From: CAVXUB01 sp963764805
Lineage (GTDB): Bacteria; Actinomycetota; Acidimicrobiia; Acidimicrobiales; Bog-793
Length of the DNA: 64,000 nt
Assembly: GCA_963764805.1 (NCBI GenBank)
Contig: CAVXUB010000003.1
Coordinates: 124,001 to 188,000, forward strand
Direction of reading: 5' to 3'
Below the pieces are notes generated by a model, which searched no databases, was not told the origin of the DNA, and saw only the letters and a program-made list of their open reading frames with translations. A program made the translations under genes and the position numbers. Shown one piece after another: positions 47,647 to 56,962 of the stretch. Each line of letters opens with the position of its first letter. Position 1 is the first letter of the stretch.

Positions 47647-47652
47647 TATGAT
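47647..47652 (+). promoter_or_regulatory. Probable -10 element of tRNA-Gly
   Basis: TATGAT stands 12 bases before the mature 5' end of the tRNA, the right place for a -10 box with a short leader. No good -35 hexamer is visible; 'tcgctga' near 47620 is the best candidate. Stable RNA promoters in actinobacteria often depend mainly on the -10. Confidence 0.55.
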
Positions 47653-47664
47653 GAGCCCGAGTAC

Positions 47665-47740
47665 GCGGACGTGGCTCAGTTGGTAGAGCATCACCTTGCC
47701 AAGGTGAGGGTCGCGGGTTCGAGTCCCGTCGTCCGCTCCA
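47665..47740 (+). tRNA. tRNA-Gly (anticodon GCC)
   Basis: The full cloverleaf can be drawn. The acceptor gcggacg pairs with cgtccgc; the D-arm contains 'ggctcagttggtagagc'; the anticodon arm is 'accttGCCaaggt' with GCC; the T-arm is 'cgggttcgagtcccg'; discriminator T and an encoded CCA end at 47740. It reads GGC/GGT glycine codons, heavily used in this genome. The 3' end is followed at once by tandem copies of itself. Confidence 0.97.
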
Positions 47741-47799
47741 CGTCGTCCGCTCCACCGTCGTCCGCTCCACCGTCGTCCGCTCCACCGTCGTCCGCTCTC
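47726..47799 (+). repeat. Tandem copies of the tRNA-Gly 3' end
   Basis: The last 14-15 bases of the tRNA, (c)cgtcgtccgctcca, are repeated directly after it at 47741-47754, 47755-47769 and 47770-47784, plus a near-complete copy from 47785 in which the end reads 'ctct'. Each copy includes the CCA except the last. Site-specific recombinases use tRNA 3' ends as attachment sites, so stacked copies may be scars of repeated integration and loss, or simple slippage. Confidence 0.9.
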
Positions 47800-48453
47800 G
47801 GTGTTTCCCCTGGTAGGGGCGTTGCAGGTGGGTCGGCGGGAGTGGCTCGGTTGCCCATCAAGTCGCCCGCCTGCACCACATCTGCACCACGAATTCGGAG
47901 GTGACCCTCACTCTCTCGATTTGGTGTGGTGAAGCCGGCGGCGGCACAACGGCACGGATGACGGCGGCCACATCGAGCGCCAGCTGGCATCTGTCGGTCG
48001 AGACACCTACGGATAGGGGAGGATGGGCGAAACGGTGGGTTCAATCCGCGGCGGTGCAGTCATCCACAAGCTCACGGCATTCACCGATGACGAACTCGCT
48101 GGCGCTGCAGATGCCCGTCAGCCGTCCCTGAGCTTGAGTGCCTGGAGATCACCACGGACTTTGCCTAGCGAGGAATGTGGCTCCATCCGGCCAGAACGCA
48201 AAACGCGGGTCCGAGCGAGGCTCGCGGCTACCCGGTGTCGAGGGGCACGATGGTGCACCTTTTTGGTACCGCTGCGCTTCTATGGGGAGCAGGTGACGCG
48301 CCCATTGTCGCGACGCGATCCCACTTCTACCAAGGAGGTCAGAGCATTCCGCGGCCACTCCTCCTCAAACGTCACGTGGGTCCGGACCCTTGGAGGTCCC
48401 GGCCCAGGAGGCCGGCCCTTGCTCTCACGAAGATGGATTGGAACAACGACGTG
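47800..48453. other. Decayed DNA downstream of tRNA-Gly
   Basis: No convincing gene is present on either strand. The short open frames have no recognisable motifs. Base composition is a little less GC-rich than the flanks. An integrase gene, which would be expected beside an active integrative element, is not here. The stretch appears to be the eroded edge of an old island that continues into the IstB remnant. Confidence 0.5.
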
Positions 48454-48975
48454 TCACCGGGGGTCTCCGTCTGACGGCTGGCGCCTGCGCATCGACGGGC
48501 CCTTCATGGCGATGCGGTGCGAGGACTGGAGTATCCGGTCGAGAATGGCCTCGGCGAGGGTCGGGTCCGACATCACGGGGAGCCACTTGTCGACCGGCAG
48601 CTGGCTCACGACGATCGTCGACCGCAGCTGGGCGTGGTCCTCGACGACCTCGAGCAGGTCCCGCATGCCTCGGCCCCTGCGGGCTGAGGAGGAAGTCGTC
48701 GAGCACGACAAGCGAGGCCCGGGCGATGCCGGCGAGAAGGCGCGAGTACCGGCCGTCGACGCGTCCAAGCGAGAGGTCGTCCAACAGCCGGGGCGTGCGG
48801 AGATAGAGCGCCGTGTGGTCGTGGCGGATGGCGGCGTTGGCGAGGGCACAGGCTAGATACGACTTGCCGCAGCCCGTGGCGCCCGTCACGACGACGTTGT
48901 GGTGGGCGGCGACGAAGCGTCCCTCCGCGAGCGACAGCACGACCGAGCGGTCAAGTCCGATCGTGGCGAGCGAGT
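48454..48975 (-). pseudogene. IstB-like ATPase remnant of an IS21-family element
   Basis: Two minus-strand frames make up the middle of an IstB helper ATPase: 'FVAAHHNVVVTGATGCGKSYLACALANAA' with Walker A GATGCGKS, 'SLVVLDDFLL' as Walker B, then after a shift near 48690 'STIVVSQLPVDKWLPVMSDPTLAEAILDRI' with the C-terminal 'HRIAMKGPSMRR'. The N-terminal domain is incomplete and no IstA transposase is in the window. It is inactive mobile DNA in the region behind the tRNA. Confidence 0.85.
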
Positions 48976-49105
48976 ACAGCGCCTGTCGACACGTGGGAAT
49001 CGGGCGCCGGCACCACGGTTGTTCAGGCTGGCTGATCGTACTTGGCGGGTGTCGGGACAGCGCCTCCTTCCTCTAACGGGGTGCTGCGGGTAGCATGCGC
49101 AGTTC

Positions 49106-49348
49106 ATGGCTTACGAGTGGACGGCCATCTGCGATGCGTGCGGGACGCGCCGAACTGTCCAGATCGAGCGCTTTCCCGACAAGTTTCCGCATCGACCGCT
49201 TCCGGCTGGATGGACCCACGTTCACGAGGGGGGACGCCCGGGAGTGATCACTCCCGAGATCGGCGTCGCTTGTTCACGCGGTTGCCTCGCAAAGGCGCGA
49301 CGGATTCTCCTCGCGGCGCCGCGCTCGATAGCGCATCGTGTGATTTGA
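49106..49348 (+). CDS. Small zinc-ribbon-like protein
   Basis: The 80-residue protein has 'CDACGTRRTVQ' near the N-terminus and 'VACSRGCLAKA' near residues 55-65, so CxxC plus CxxxC could bind one zinc ion. The spacing between the pairs (about 45 residues) includes 'PAGWTHVHEGGRPG', reminiscent of short phage or island proteins. I cannot name the family. No strong ribosome-binding site is seen. Confidence 0.55.
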   Translation: MAYEWTAICDACGTRRTVQIERFPDKFPHRPLPAGWTHVHEGGRPGVITPEIGVACSRGCLAKARRILLAAPRSIAHRVI

Positions 49349-49420
49349 GCAACTCCCACAGGCCGCCCGTGACCACCCGGACTAGGACGGCATAGGAAGC
49401 GAACAAGGAGGGAGAGTGAC

Positions 49421-49655
49421 GTGGCCGGCGAACTGACCAACCCAGCACTCGCAGACCTCGCCTTCCTCCTCGGCGATTGGGCATGACTCTCTCGGCGGCA
49501 TCGTTTCTACCCGATCGCGAGCAGACGGTGACCGGTCATGTCGTCATCGAAGTGATCGAGGCGGAACCCTCCTCGCCATCCGCCAGGTCGGCGACTCGAC
49601 GGCTCCGCCACTCGCCTCCTGGAGGATCGGGCGGGACGCAGCCAACCCGGGTGGG
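49421..49655 (+). pseudogene. DUF1579-like protein fragment
   Basis: A good AAGGAGGG leads to a GTG at 49421: 'MAGELTNPALADLAFLLGDWA', then stop. One base over, the sequence continues 'MTLSAASFLPDREQTVTGHVVIEVI' and, after another shift, 'GTLLAIRQVGDSTAPPLASWRIGRDAAN'. The 'LxFLLGDW' start and the later beta-strand blocks resemble small DUF1579-type lipocalin-like proteins. It then runs into the Xre-like antitoxin sequence without a proper end, so the gene looks cut at about 49650. Confidence 0.5.
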
Positions 49656-49914
49656 CGTTCGCACCTTTCAGCGCTGGGTGTCCGACAGCGAGGCAACAAT
49701 TCCGACGGGCGACGACGAGATGCGCCTACGCACTTTGGCCAGAGTCGTCGATCAGCTGCGGTGGTCGATGACGCCTATCGGCGTAGCGCGGTGGCTTCAG
49801 CAACCCCACCCCGCGCTGAAGGGCCGATTGCCAGGGGAGCTGCTCGGAGAGCCTGGCGCCTACAGCGAGCTTCCGAGGCTGGCAGCAAGCACGCGTGCGA
49901 TGGTCGCCGGTTAG
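49641..49914 (+). pseudogene. Xre/MbcA-type antitoxin, N-terminally truncated
   Basis: In the frame ending at 49914 the sequence 'VGVRTFQRWVSD' (end of a helix-turn-helix-like region) is followed by 'DEMRLRTLARVVDQLRWSMTPIGVARWLQQPHPALKGRLPGELL' and 'YSELPRLAASTRAMV'. This is the toxin-binding C-terminal domain (DUF2384) of antitoxins paired with RES toxins. The first part of the DNA-binding domain is missing; it starts at the junction with the DUF1579-like fragment. The C-terminal domain looks intact and could still neutralise the toxin if translated. Confidence 0.75.
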
Positions 49915-49923
49915 TCCGTCCAG

Positions 49924-50538
49924 TTGAAAGAGTTCGTCGGCTACCGGTGGGCAGACTACGACACGCCGCTGTGGGCCAGCGCCAACCGAACCTCGGGGCG
50001 CTGGCACCGCGCCGGGTCGCCGCCCACTCAGTACTGGTCGCTCCACCCCCTCGGGCCGTGGGCCGAATACATACGCTCGCAAGGGATCCGCGACGAGGCG
50101 GGGCTGAGGGCGATCACCAGTCGTACGTGGGTCGCAACGTTCGAGTTCGATGACGCCGCCGTTGATTCAATTTCCTTCGACACCGCCGGAGCGTGGGACA
50201 TCCGTCCCGCGGATCTCGTAGCGGACGATCACGCTTCGTGCCAGGCGCTCGGCGATGTCCTCCGCAGGAGCTTCGAAGCTGTTCACGTCCCGTCGGCGGC
50301 TCTGCCTGGCACAGAGAATCTCGTCATCTTCGGGCCGCGCGTGATGGCGCCGTATGGTCTGCCGACCGTTGATCACGGTCTAGATGTGCCCACATCGCCG
50401 ACGGCGGATCATGGACGTCCGCCATTGGGCTTGCTCGATATGGTCTGCCATGTTGGAGATCCTCATCTGGGGTTCGAAGCGTGGTCTTCCAGTGGCGGCC
50501 TCATGAGTCCTCCAAGGACCAGTTTCCCGATTCGGTGA
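49924..50538 (+). CDS. RES-domain toxin
   Basis: A 204-residue frame beginning at TTG, ten bases after the antitoxin stop; an in-frame stop just upstream rules out a longer N-terminus. The Arg in 'VGYRWADYDTPLWA', the Glu in 'PLGPWAEYIRSQG' and the Ser in 'VPSAALPGTENLVIFGPR' give the Arg-Glu-Ser set that names the family, along with 'SGRWHRAGSPPTQYWS'. RES toxins deplete NAD+ in the cytoplasm. The last 45 residues, after 'RVMAPYGLP', are not typical and may come from later rearrangement. Confidence 0.78.
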   Translation: MKEFVGYRWADYDTPLWASANRTSGRWHRAGSPPTQYWSLHPLGPWAEYIRSQGIRDEAGLRAITSRTWVATFEFDDAAVDSISFDTAGAWDIRPADLVADDHASCQALGDVLRRSFEAVHVPSAALPGTENLVIFGPRVMAPYGLPTVDHGLDVPTSPTADHGRPPLGLLDMVCHVGDPHLGFEAWSSSGGLMSPPRTSFPIR

Positions 50539-50652
50539 CAGGCGGCATGACTACGTTTCGGAAGAGCCTCTTCGGTCGACGCACGAGGGTTGCGACTGCC
50601 CCGCCGAGCAGCGACAGACGGCCTCGTCTCAAGGGTGACACAGTGGCAGAAC

Positions 50653-50784
50653 ATGACATCTGTCAGCATCCGAGACCTGCGCAACCACGGCGACGACATG
50701 GTCGATCGAGTCGAGCGCGTCGAGCACGCGCCGAAGATCCGAGGGCGCAACGTAAAGTCACTGGGACTTCCGGCAAAGACTTGA
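50653..50784 (+). pseudogene. Truncated Phd/YefM-like antitoxin
   Basis: A 43-residue frame begins 'MTSVSIRDLRNHGDDMVDRVERVEH', a close match to the start of Phd/YefM antitoxins of VapBC-type loci. The usual continuation ('GRPVAxLxP') is degraded to 'GRNVKSLGLP' before the stop. No partner toxin follows; the next gene is a PAP2 phosphatase. A second toxin-antitoxin relic in this short island. Confidence 0.65.
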
Positions 50785-50802
50785 GAGGGAAGACTGACGA
50801 CG

Positions 50803-51588
50803 GTGCCGAACGGTGGACGACATGTGGGAGATGTTCAGAGCGGGAGTACGGTCCCCGTCACCTCAGGCGCTCGATCCTCCTCCGGCCGACTCGGTCTCGG
50901 CGCCTCGGCTTCGGCCGTCGGACGGGCGCTCGCGATCCTGATCGGTACGGCGGTTCTGCTGTTCGTGGTCGGGCTGCTGCTTGGGTTCTTCGTCGTCGGG
51001 AGACACGGCGGCGGCCCGATCCAGAGCTTCGACGACAGCGTCGAGCGCTGGTACATCGGCCATCGTGATTCACTCGTCGGCGCGTCGAAGTTCGTGGCCA
51101 CGTACCTCGACGCCTTCCCTCTCGGAGTAGCTGCTGCTGTACTGAGCCTGATTCTCCTTGTGGCCGTGCGGACCATTCGAGCCCTGGTGCCTATTGTCGG
51201 CTACCTCGGCGGAGAGTTCCAGGTGTACGTGATCCGTGAGGTCATCCTGCGGCACCGGCCACCGACTGCCAACTTCCCGGCGCCGGGGGCCGTGCCGGGT
51301 GTTCACGAGACCAGCTACTCGTTCCCGTCTGGCCATGCCGTCGCCGTGACGGCCGTCCTCTTCGCAATGGCGACAGCACTCCTGCTGTGGCGGCGCGTGC
51401 TCTGGCCCTTGCTGCTCGCGGCGCTCGCAGCGTCCTTGTTCGTCGTCGACACACGGCTGGTGCTCGGGGTCCACTGGTTCAGCGATGTCGTGTTCGGCTG
51501 GGTACTCGGGTTGGTGTGGGGCGTGGCGGTGGCGGTGGCTTTGCGAGAAGTCGAGTGGGAGGACCTGCGAAACGTCGCGCGCCGCTGA
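50803..51588 (+). CDS. PAP2-family membrane phosphatase
   Basis: The 261-residue protein begins at GTG and has about six hydrophobic helices. The three phosphatase motifs are present: 'REVILRHRPPT' (variant of KxxxxxxRP with Arg first), 'SFPSGHAVAVT' (PSGH) and 'TRLVLGVHWFSDV' (SRxxxxxHxxxD type, with Thr for Ser). It should dephosphorylate a lipid phosphate such as undecaprenyl pyrophosphate or phosphatidic acid on the outer face of the membrane. Confidence 0.87.
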   Translation: MPNGGRHVGDVQSGSTVPVTSGARSSSGRLGLGASASAVGRALAILIGTAVLLFVVGLLLGFFVVGRHGGGPIQSFDDSVERWYIGHRDSLVGASKFVATYLDAFPLGVAAAVLSLILLVAVRTIRALVPIVGYLGGEFQVYVIREVILRHRPPTANFPAPGAVPGVHETSYSFPSGHAVAVTAVLFAMATALLLWRRVLWPLLLAALAASLFVVDTRLVLGVHWFSDVVFGWVLGLVWGVAVAVALREVEWEDLRNVARR

Positions 51589-51729
51589 CGGTGGCGGCGC
51601 GCTTGTCGACTTGTCACACGGCGGGAAAAGCGCCAAGATCAGTTGGACTGGGGACGGCACTGGGGCCGCGCCTCGACTGGGGAAGAAGTGAGATCAGTGG
51701 GCGTAGTTGGCGAGTCGGCACCAGCCCGC

Positions 51730-52701
51730 ATGTCCCTCGGAGTTACCGCTCAGCCCTTCGCGCCGGGCGGGGCAGCGGTCGCCGGCCGGGATCAAGTCAG
51801 CTGCGCGATCGAGGTCGAGGGCCTGAGCAAGTCTTACGGTGACGTCCTCGCCCTCGACGAGGTGTCGCTCTCGGTCGCCGCCGGCGAGGTGCACGGCCTC
51901 ATCGGGCCGAACGGCGCCGGAAAGAGCACACTGCTGCGGATCCTCTTCGGTCTCGTCCGCCCGAAAGATGGCCGGGTCTCCCTCTTCGGCCGTCAGCACG
52001 CCGTCGACGGCACGATCGAGACACTTCGGGGGGTGGCCGGCTTCGTCGATCGGCCGCGGTTCTATCCGTTCCTCACCGGTCGGCAGAACCTGGAGCTGGC
52101 TGCCAAGGTCGACGGCGCTCTGGACTCGCCGTCGATCGAAGAGGTGCTCCAGACAACCGCCTTGACCGAGGCCGCCTCACGCAAGACCGGAGGTTGGTCG
52201 ACCGGGATGCTGCAGCGCCTCGGCCTGGCCTGCGCCCTCCTGCGGCGGCCCCGACTGCTCCTCCTCGACGAGCCGACGACCGGGCTCGACCCGGCGGGAG
52301 CTCGCGATCTCAACCTGCTCATCCGCAACCTCTGCGACCAGGGCACCACCATCCTCCTCAGCAGTCACGACATGCTCGAGATCGAGGAGATCTGCGACTC
52401 GGCATCGATCCTCAACCGGGGGCGCATCCTCCGCCACGGGAGCCTGAGCGACCTGCGGGCGTCTGCTCCCGCCGGCCGTCACCGACTCCAGACGAGCGAC
52501 GACGACCGTGCCCTCGAGATCGGACGTCGCCATCCTGTGGTGATCGACGCCCACGAGCGAGGCGGCCTCACGCTCCAGGCGGGCCGGCAGGAGTTGCACG
52601 ATCTGATCTGCGAACTGGGGCGCCTCGACATCTCCGTCGTCCTGCTGGAGCAGGAGGTGCCTCCGCTGGCGGCACTGTTCTACGAGTTGGTGGACGCGTG
52701 A
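51730..52701 (+). CDS. ABC transporter ATP-binding protein (exporter type)
   Basis: I start at the ATG at 51730; a GTG at 51688 is also possible. Walker A GPNGAGKST follows 'SKSYGDVLALDEVSLSV', the signature is the unusual 'WSTGMLQRLGLACALL', and Walker B is 'RLLLLDEPTTGLDPAGARDL'. The 'TTILLSSHDMLEIEEICDSASIL' block is typical of drug- or lantibiotic-type ABC-2 exporters. It works with the permease encoded 79 bases downstream. Confidence 0.88.
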   Translation: MSLGVTAQPFAPGGAAVAGRDQVSCAIEVEGLSKSYGDVLALDEVSLSVAAGEVHGLIGPNGAGKSTLLRILFGLVRPKDGRVSLFGRQHAVDGTIETLRGVAGFVDRPRFYPFLTGRQNLELAAKVDGALDSPSIEEVLQTTALTEAASRKTGGWSTGMLQRLGLACALLRRPRLLLLDEPTTGLDPAGARDLNLLIRNLCDQGTTILLSSHDMLEIEEICDSASILNRGRILRHGSLSDLRASAPAGRHRLQTSDDDRALEIGRRHPVVIDAHERGGLTLQAGRQELHDLICELGRLDISVVLLEQEVPPLAALFYELVDA

Positions 52702-52779
52702 GCTCGCTGACCGCCGGTCGCGGATGTCCGGGCTGAGGTCCGCCAGCCGACCGTCCGGTCGACGCCCGGCTGGCTCGTC

Positions 52780-53578
52780 ATGTGGCGGGTGGAGCTGACA
52801 AAGCTCGCTGCCCAGCTCCGGGTGCAAGTGGTGATCCTCGGTTGCCTGCTCGGCCCTGTGGTCTTCGTCGTCGGTCTGAGGGTCGCTAACGCCATACCGG
52901 GAGATACGGTCTTCGGCCTCTGGGTGCACGAGTCGGGCTTCGCCGATTCGCTCGTGATCCTCAACTGGGCCGGGCTATGGGCGCTTCCGCTCTCCATCTC
53001 GGTGGTCGCCGGCGACATCTGCTCGGAGGAGCACCGACTAGGCACCTGGTCCCTCCTGCTCACCCGGTCCCGCAGCCGCTCGCAGATCCTTGCCGGGAAG
53101 ATGCTGGCGGCGGCCACCTATAGCGTTACCATCACCGTCCTCGTCGGGCTGGCGAGCACTGTCGTCGGGCTGCTCGTGGTCGGCCACCAGCCGCTGGTCG
53201 GTCTGTCGGGGTCGCTGCTCAGTCCGCACGCCGCGCTGCAGGCGACCGCCGCCAGCTGGCTGACCGAGCTCGCTCCGGTGCTGGCCATCACCGGCATCGC
53301 ACTGCTCAGCTCGGTCCTCAGTCGCAACAGCTGGGTCGGCGTGCTGGTGCCGGTGGTCCTCGTCGGGTGCCTGAACATGGGGTCGTTGGTGAGCGCCATC
53401 GACCCCATCCGGCCGCTCCTGCCGACGACCGGTCTCGAGGCGTGGCACGGCCTCGTGCGGCAGGACGTGTACACCAACCAGATCTGGATCTCGGTGATCG
53501 TCAGCGCTGGTGTGGACCGTGCTCTGCTTCGGTCTGGCGGCGGCGATCTTCCTGCGCAGGGACGTGGTCGACAAGTGA
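52780..53578 (+). CDS. ABC-2-type permease (frame break near the end)
   Basis: The first reliable Met is at 52780 ('MWRVELTKLAAQLRVQ'). Six hydrophobic helices follow, with 'ISVVAGDICSEEHRLGTWSLLLTRSRSRSQILAGKM', the cytoplasmic loop typical of ABC-2 permeases. A frame change near 53505 separates the last helix; the corrected frame ends 'FLRRDVVDK' at 53578 and overlaps the start of the lipoprotein gene (GTGA). The cargo is unknown. Confidence 0.8.
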
Positions 53579-54000
53579 GGAAGATCCTTGCCCTCGTCCT
53601 TGCCGGCGCCGTGTCGCTCCTGCTTGCCGGCTGCGGCCCCGACATCACGCAGGCCCGGGTGCAGGGTGCGATCGGCCCCACCTTCGCCAACCTGTACGTG
53701 CTGCAGCGATCGCTGCTCGGCCTCGCCCCGGCGGTAGACCCGACGGCTTCGGCCGTCTGCGGCAGGACGGGCAGGGGAGTGCCCAACAGCGGCGCAGGCG
53801 ACGACTGGATCTGCCAGCTGTCCTTGAGCGTCGACGGCCAGTTCCAGTCCACGTTCACCTACGAGCTGTCGATCAGGGCCGACGGATGCTACGTGGCCGA
53901 CGGCTCACCCTCCGTCGTCGGCGGGGCGATGCTGACGACGCCGTCGGGCGCCTTCAGGGTGAATCCGTTGTTCGAGTTCTACGGATGTTTCGATACTTGA
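53575..54000 (+). CDS. Small secreted lipoprotein linked to the ABC exporter
   Basis: A 141-residue protein from a GTG that overlaps the permease stop. The lipobox 'LLLAGC' is at about residues 15-20 after a short basic start. The mature part has three further cysteines ('AVCGRTG', 'WICQLSL', 'DGCYVADG') and a beta-rich look, ending 'FEFYGCFDT'. I do not recognise the family. It probably sits on the outer face of the membrane and assists the exporter. Confidence 0.75.
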   Translation: MRKILALVLAGAVSLLLAGCGPDITQARVQGAIGPTFANLYVLQRSLLGLAPAVDPTASAVCGRTGRGVPNSGAGDDWICQLSLSVDGQFQSTFTYELSIRADGCYVADGSPSVVGGAMLTTPSGAFRVNPLFEFYGCFDT

Positions 54001-54164
54001 CGGCATTTCAGGTCGTTGTTACGATCCCGCGGTCGGCGCTTGGGGTATAGCCGGCAGTCTGGATGTGGGCTGGGGCCACTTCTGTGTCGTGATCGATCGG
54101 TCACGGCTTGGCGCGGGGGACCCGGCTTCGGTGCGATGGGGACAGCGAGGTCCAGGAGGCGTCG

Positions 54165-56718
54165 GTGAAGCACACTGTCAAGCGGTTCGGTCCAGTTCGT
54201 CTTGTTGTCGCGGTCATCGTGGTCGGCCTGGTGATCGCCGCGGCAATACCTTTCAGTGCCGCCTACAGCTCGAACGGCACTTCGACCACCTACCTGATGC
54301 ATCAGGCGACAGGAGTGGGGTCCTGCACCTTGATCGGGTGGAACCCGAACACGGTCGAGCCCGAGGACATCATCAACGTCGCCGTCGGGGCAGCGCCCGA
54401 TGACCTACAAGCCGGACAACTACGACTGCAGCGGAGCCCGGTTCGCGGGGCCCGGCGTCGAGTTCGCCAAGTTCGCTCAGCCCCACGATTTCAAGATCGA
54501 CAACCGGGTGACGACCCGCAGCGAGCTCGTCTGCTCGAAGGGCTCCTGCAAGCAGGAGTCGACCACCGACTGGCAGCCGACCAAGCCTGTGAACGTCCTG
54601 TCGCCGTACTTCCCGCCGTTCACTCACTTCGTGATCATCTACCGGGAGAACCACACCTTCGACGACTACCTGGGTGACTGCGCGACGACCGTCCACGCCG
54701 GCTGCAACGGCAAGGTGATGAGCCCCAACCACATCAGCTCGGTGCCCAAGCTGCACGCGCTGGCAAAGCAGTACGCACTGGACGACGCCTACAGCACGGG
54801 GACCCAACCGCCGAGCGGCCCCAACCACTGGTGGCTCTTCTCTGCCCAGTCGGCCTCCAGCTCGCAGCAGCAGAGCTACCCGACGGCGCACGGCACCGAG
54901 TTCGACCGCTTCCTCGGCGGCGACACCATCCCCGCCCAGGGGACGAGCGCCTGCTCTGGTCAGACCACCAACGCGGGGACCGGCAGCAGCCCCTACACGA
55001 TGGTGATGAACGGCGACATCTACTGGATGCTCAACTCGGGCACCGGCTACTTCAAGAACCCGACAGACGGCAAGGCCGAGGTGCTGCCGATCGACCGTCC
55101 CGGTACGAAGGTTCCCGAGGAGATCAACTACAACCAGTACACCTGCAACAACCAGAGCGTCTCGGACGCCACGGTGGCCAACGGCTTCACGAGCTTCGTC
55201 AAGACCAACGGCTTGCCGGCGTACAGCTACGTCGAACTGTTCAACGACCACCCGGGGACCTACCAGAACATCCCCGAGAACGACACCGAGACCAACGACG
55301 TGGTCACGTCCCTGATGTCCAACCCGACGTACGAGAACAACACGCTGATCATCGTCACCGAGGACGACACCCAGAACGGGAACAACGGTCCCGACCACGT
55401 CAGCAACACCTACCGGGTCCCGCTCGTGGTGATCGGATCCTCGAAGTACGTGAAGCAGGGCTACCTGTCCCACGTCGCCTACACGACGAGCAACGTGATC
55501 GCCGCTATGGAGCGGGTCATGGAGAACGTGAAGCCGGGGATCATCAGCTCCACCGGCAGCCTCGGCCTGAGCACGTTCCCGATGACGACGGCGGATCAGA
55601 GTGCCCTCGGCGATCCGCTGGAGGACTTCTGGGTCCAGGGCTCGACGCCGCTCTCGGCCACCGCTTCGGCCACGCCGACCACCGGCAACGCCCCTCTGGC
55701 GACGACGTTCACCGGTTCGGCCACCGGCGGAACCGCGCCCTACACCTACAGCTGGAACTTCGGCGACGGCTCCACGAGCACTGCGCAGGATCCGAGCCAC
55801 ACCTATCAGACGGCCGGCACCTACACCGCCACGCTCACCGTCACCGATTCGGCGTCGCCCGCCAACACGGCTACCTCGAGCGTGCAGATCACCGTGAACG
55901 CCGTCGGCGGCAACCTGACGGCCACGGCCTCGGCGGTCCCGACGTCGGGCCAGATCCCGTTGAGCGTGAACTTCTCGGCGACGGCCAGCGGCGGGACGCC
56001 CCCCTACAGCTACAGCTGGAACTTCGGGGATGGTTCGGCCACCAGCTCGGCGCAGAATCCGTCCCACACCTACCAGACGGCCGGGACATACACGGCGACG
56101 CTCACGGTCACCGACAGCGAGAGCCCTGCCAAGACTGTCACGGCCTCGGTGCAGATCACGGCTTCGCCGATCAACGGAACCGTTCCTGGAGCGCCCCAGA
56201 ACCTGACTGCGACCGCCGGCAACGGGCAGATAACCCTCAATTGGCAAGCTCCTGCGAGCGACGGCGGTGAGCAGATCAACGCCTACGAGGTCTTCCGCGG
56301 CACGAGCTCGGGTACCGAGACCTACCTGACCTCAGGCGGGTGCAGCAACTTGGGGGACGTGCTCACCTGTACGGACACCGGGCTGACCAACGGGACCACC
56401 TACTACTACTACGTGATCGCCGCCAACCCGATCGGGACTGGCCCGCAGAGCAACGAAGCATCGGCGACGCCCTCTGGGACAACCTCTCCGTACTGCACTG
56501 CCACCGCCAAGCCAGCAAACGACGGCTACAGCGGCGACTACGACGTCTACATCAAGTCCAACCAACCCGACACCAAGGCGACGGCCAAGGACTCGACCGA
56601 CAGCTACAGCAAGACCACGAACAGCTCCGGGTCGGTCACGATCCTCCTCTACTACCAGACAGCTGGGGAGAAGATCACGGTCACCGTCGGTCCTGCGACC
56701 TGCACCACCAAGGCGTAG
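54165..56718 (+). CDS. Secreted phosphoesterase (phospholipase C/acid phosphatase-like) with PKD and FN3 domains (one frame break)
   Basis: The GTG at 54165 has AGGAGG seven bases upstream and begins a signal-anchor ('VRLVVAVIVVGLVIAAAIPFS'). One extra base at about 54400 shifts the frame before 'MTYKPDNYDCSGARF'. The phosphoesterase domain includes 'FVIIYRENHTFDDYLG', 'GTQPPSGPNHWWLFS' and 'TLIIVTEDDTQNGNNGPDH', which hold the metal and nucleophile positions of this superfamily. Two PKD domains ('YSWNFGDGS', twice) and one fibronectin-III domain follow, then a short C-terminal beta domain. It should hydrolyse phosphomonoesters or phospholipids outside the cell. Confidence 0.88.
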
Positions 56719-56777
56719 GCCTCGAAGGTTGGAGTCTGTGCGGGCGCACTCAGCGGGTCCGGCGAGGGGCGCGGCGC

Positions 56778-56850
56778 GGGGGCAGCTGGGTACCTTTTTA
56801 GGACACGGATGTCACAAAACGGTACCCAGCAGCTCGTCCCGCACGGCACC
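56778..56850. repeat. Palindromic intergenic repeat, copy 1
   Basis: A unit of about 72 bases. Arms gctgggtacc (56785-56794) and ggtacccagc (56821-56830) are perfectly complementary and enclose 'tttttaggacacggatgtca' and a run of A. The unit continues 'agctcgtcccgcacggcacc'. It lies between convergent genes, so it could end transcription from both sides, or it may be a mobile REP-like element. Copy 2 lies 112 bases further on. Confidence 0.85.
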
Positions 56851-56889
56851 CAGCGAAGGTCGGCGCGGCGGCGAAGGCAGGGGCGCGGC

Positions 56890-56962
56890 CGGGGCAGCTG
56901 GGTACTTTTTTAGGACACGGATGTCACAAAACGGTACCCAGCAGCTCGTCCCGCACGGCACC
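56890..56962. repeat. Palindromic intergenic repeat, copy 2
   Basis: Nearly identical to copy 1; the only clear difference is T for C in the left arm (gggtactttttt), which reduces the stem by one pair. Such conservation between two neighbouring non-coding copies points to a recent duplication or to a dispersed repeat family. Confidence 0.85.

Noticed and set aside
47327..47785. Minus-strand frame with repeated 'ERTTV' and 'RDSNPRP'
   Set aside because: It is the antisense translation of tRNA-Gly and its 3' repeats, a well-known annotation artefact.
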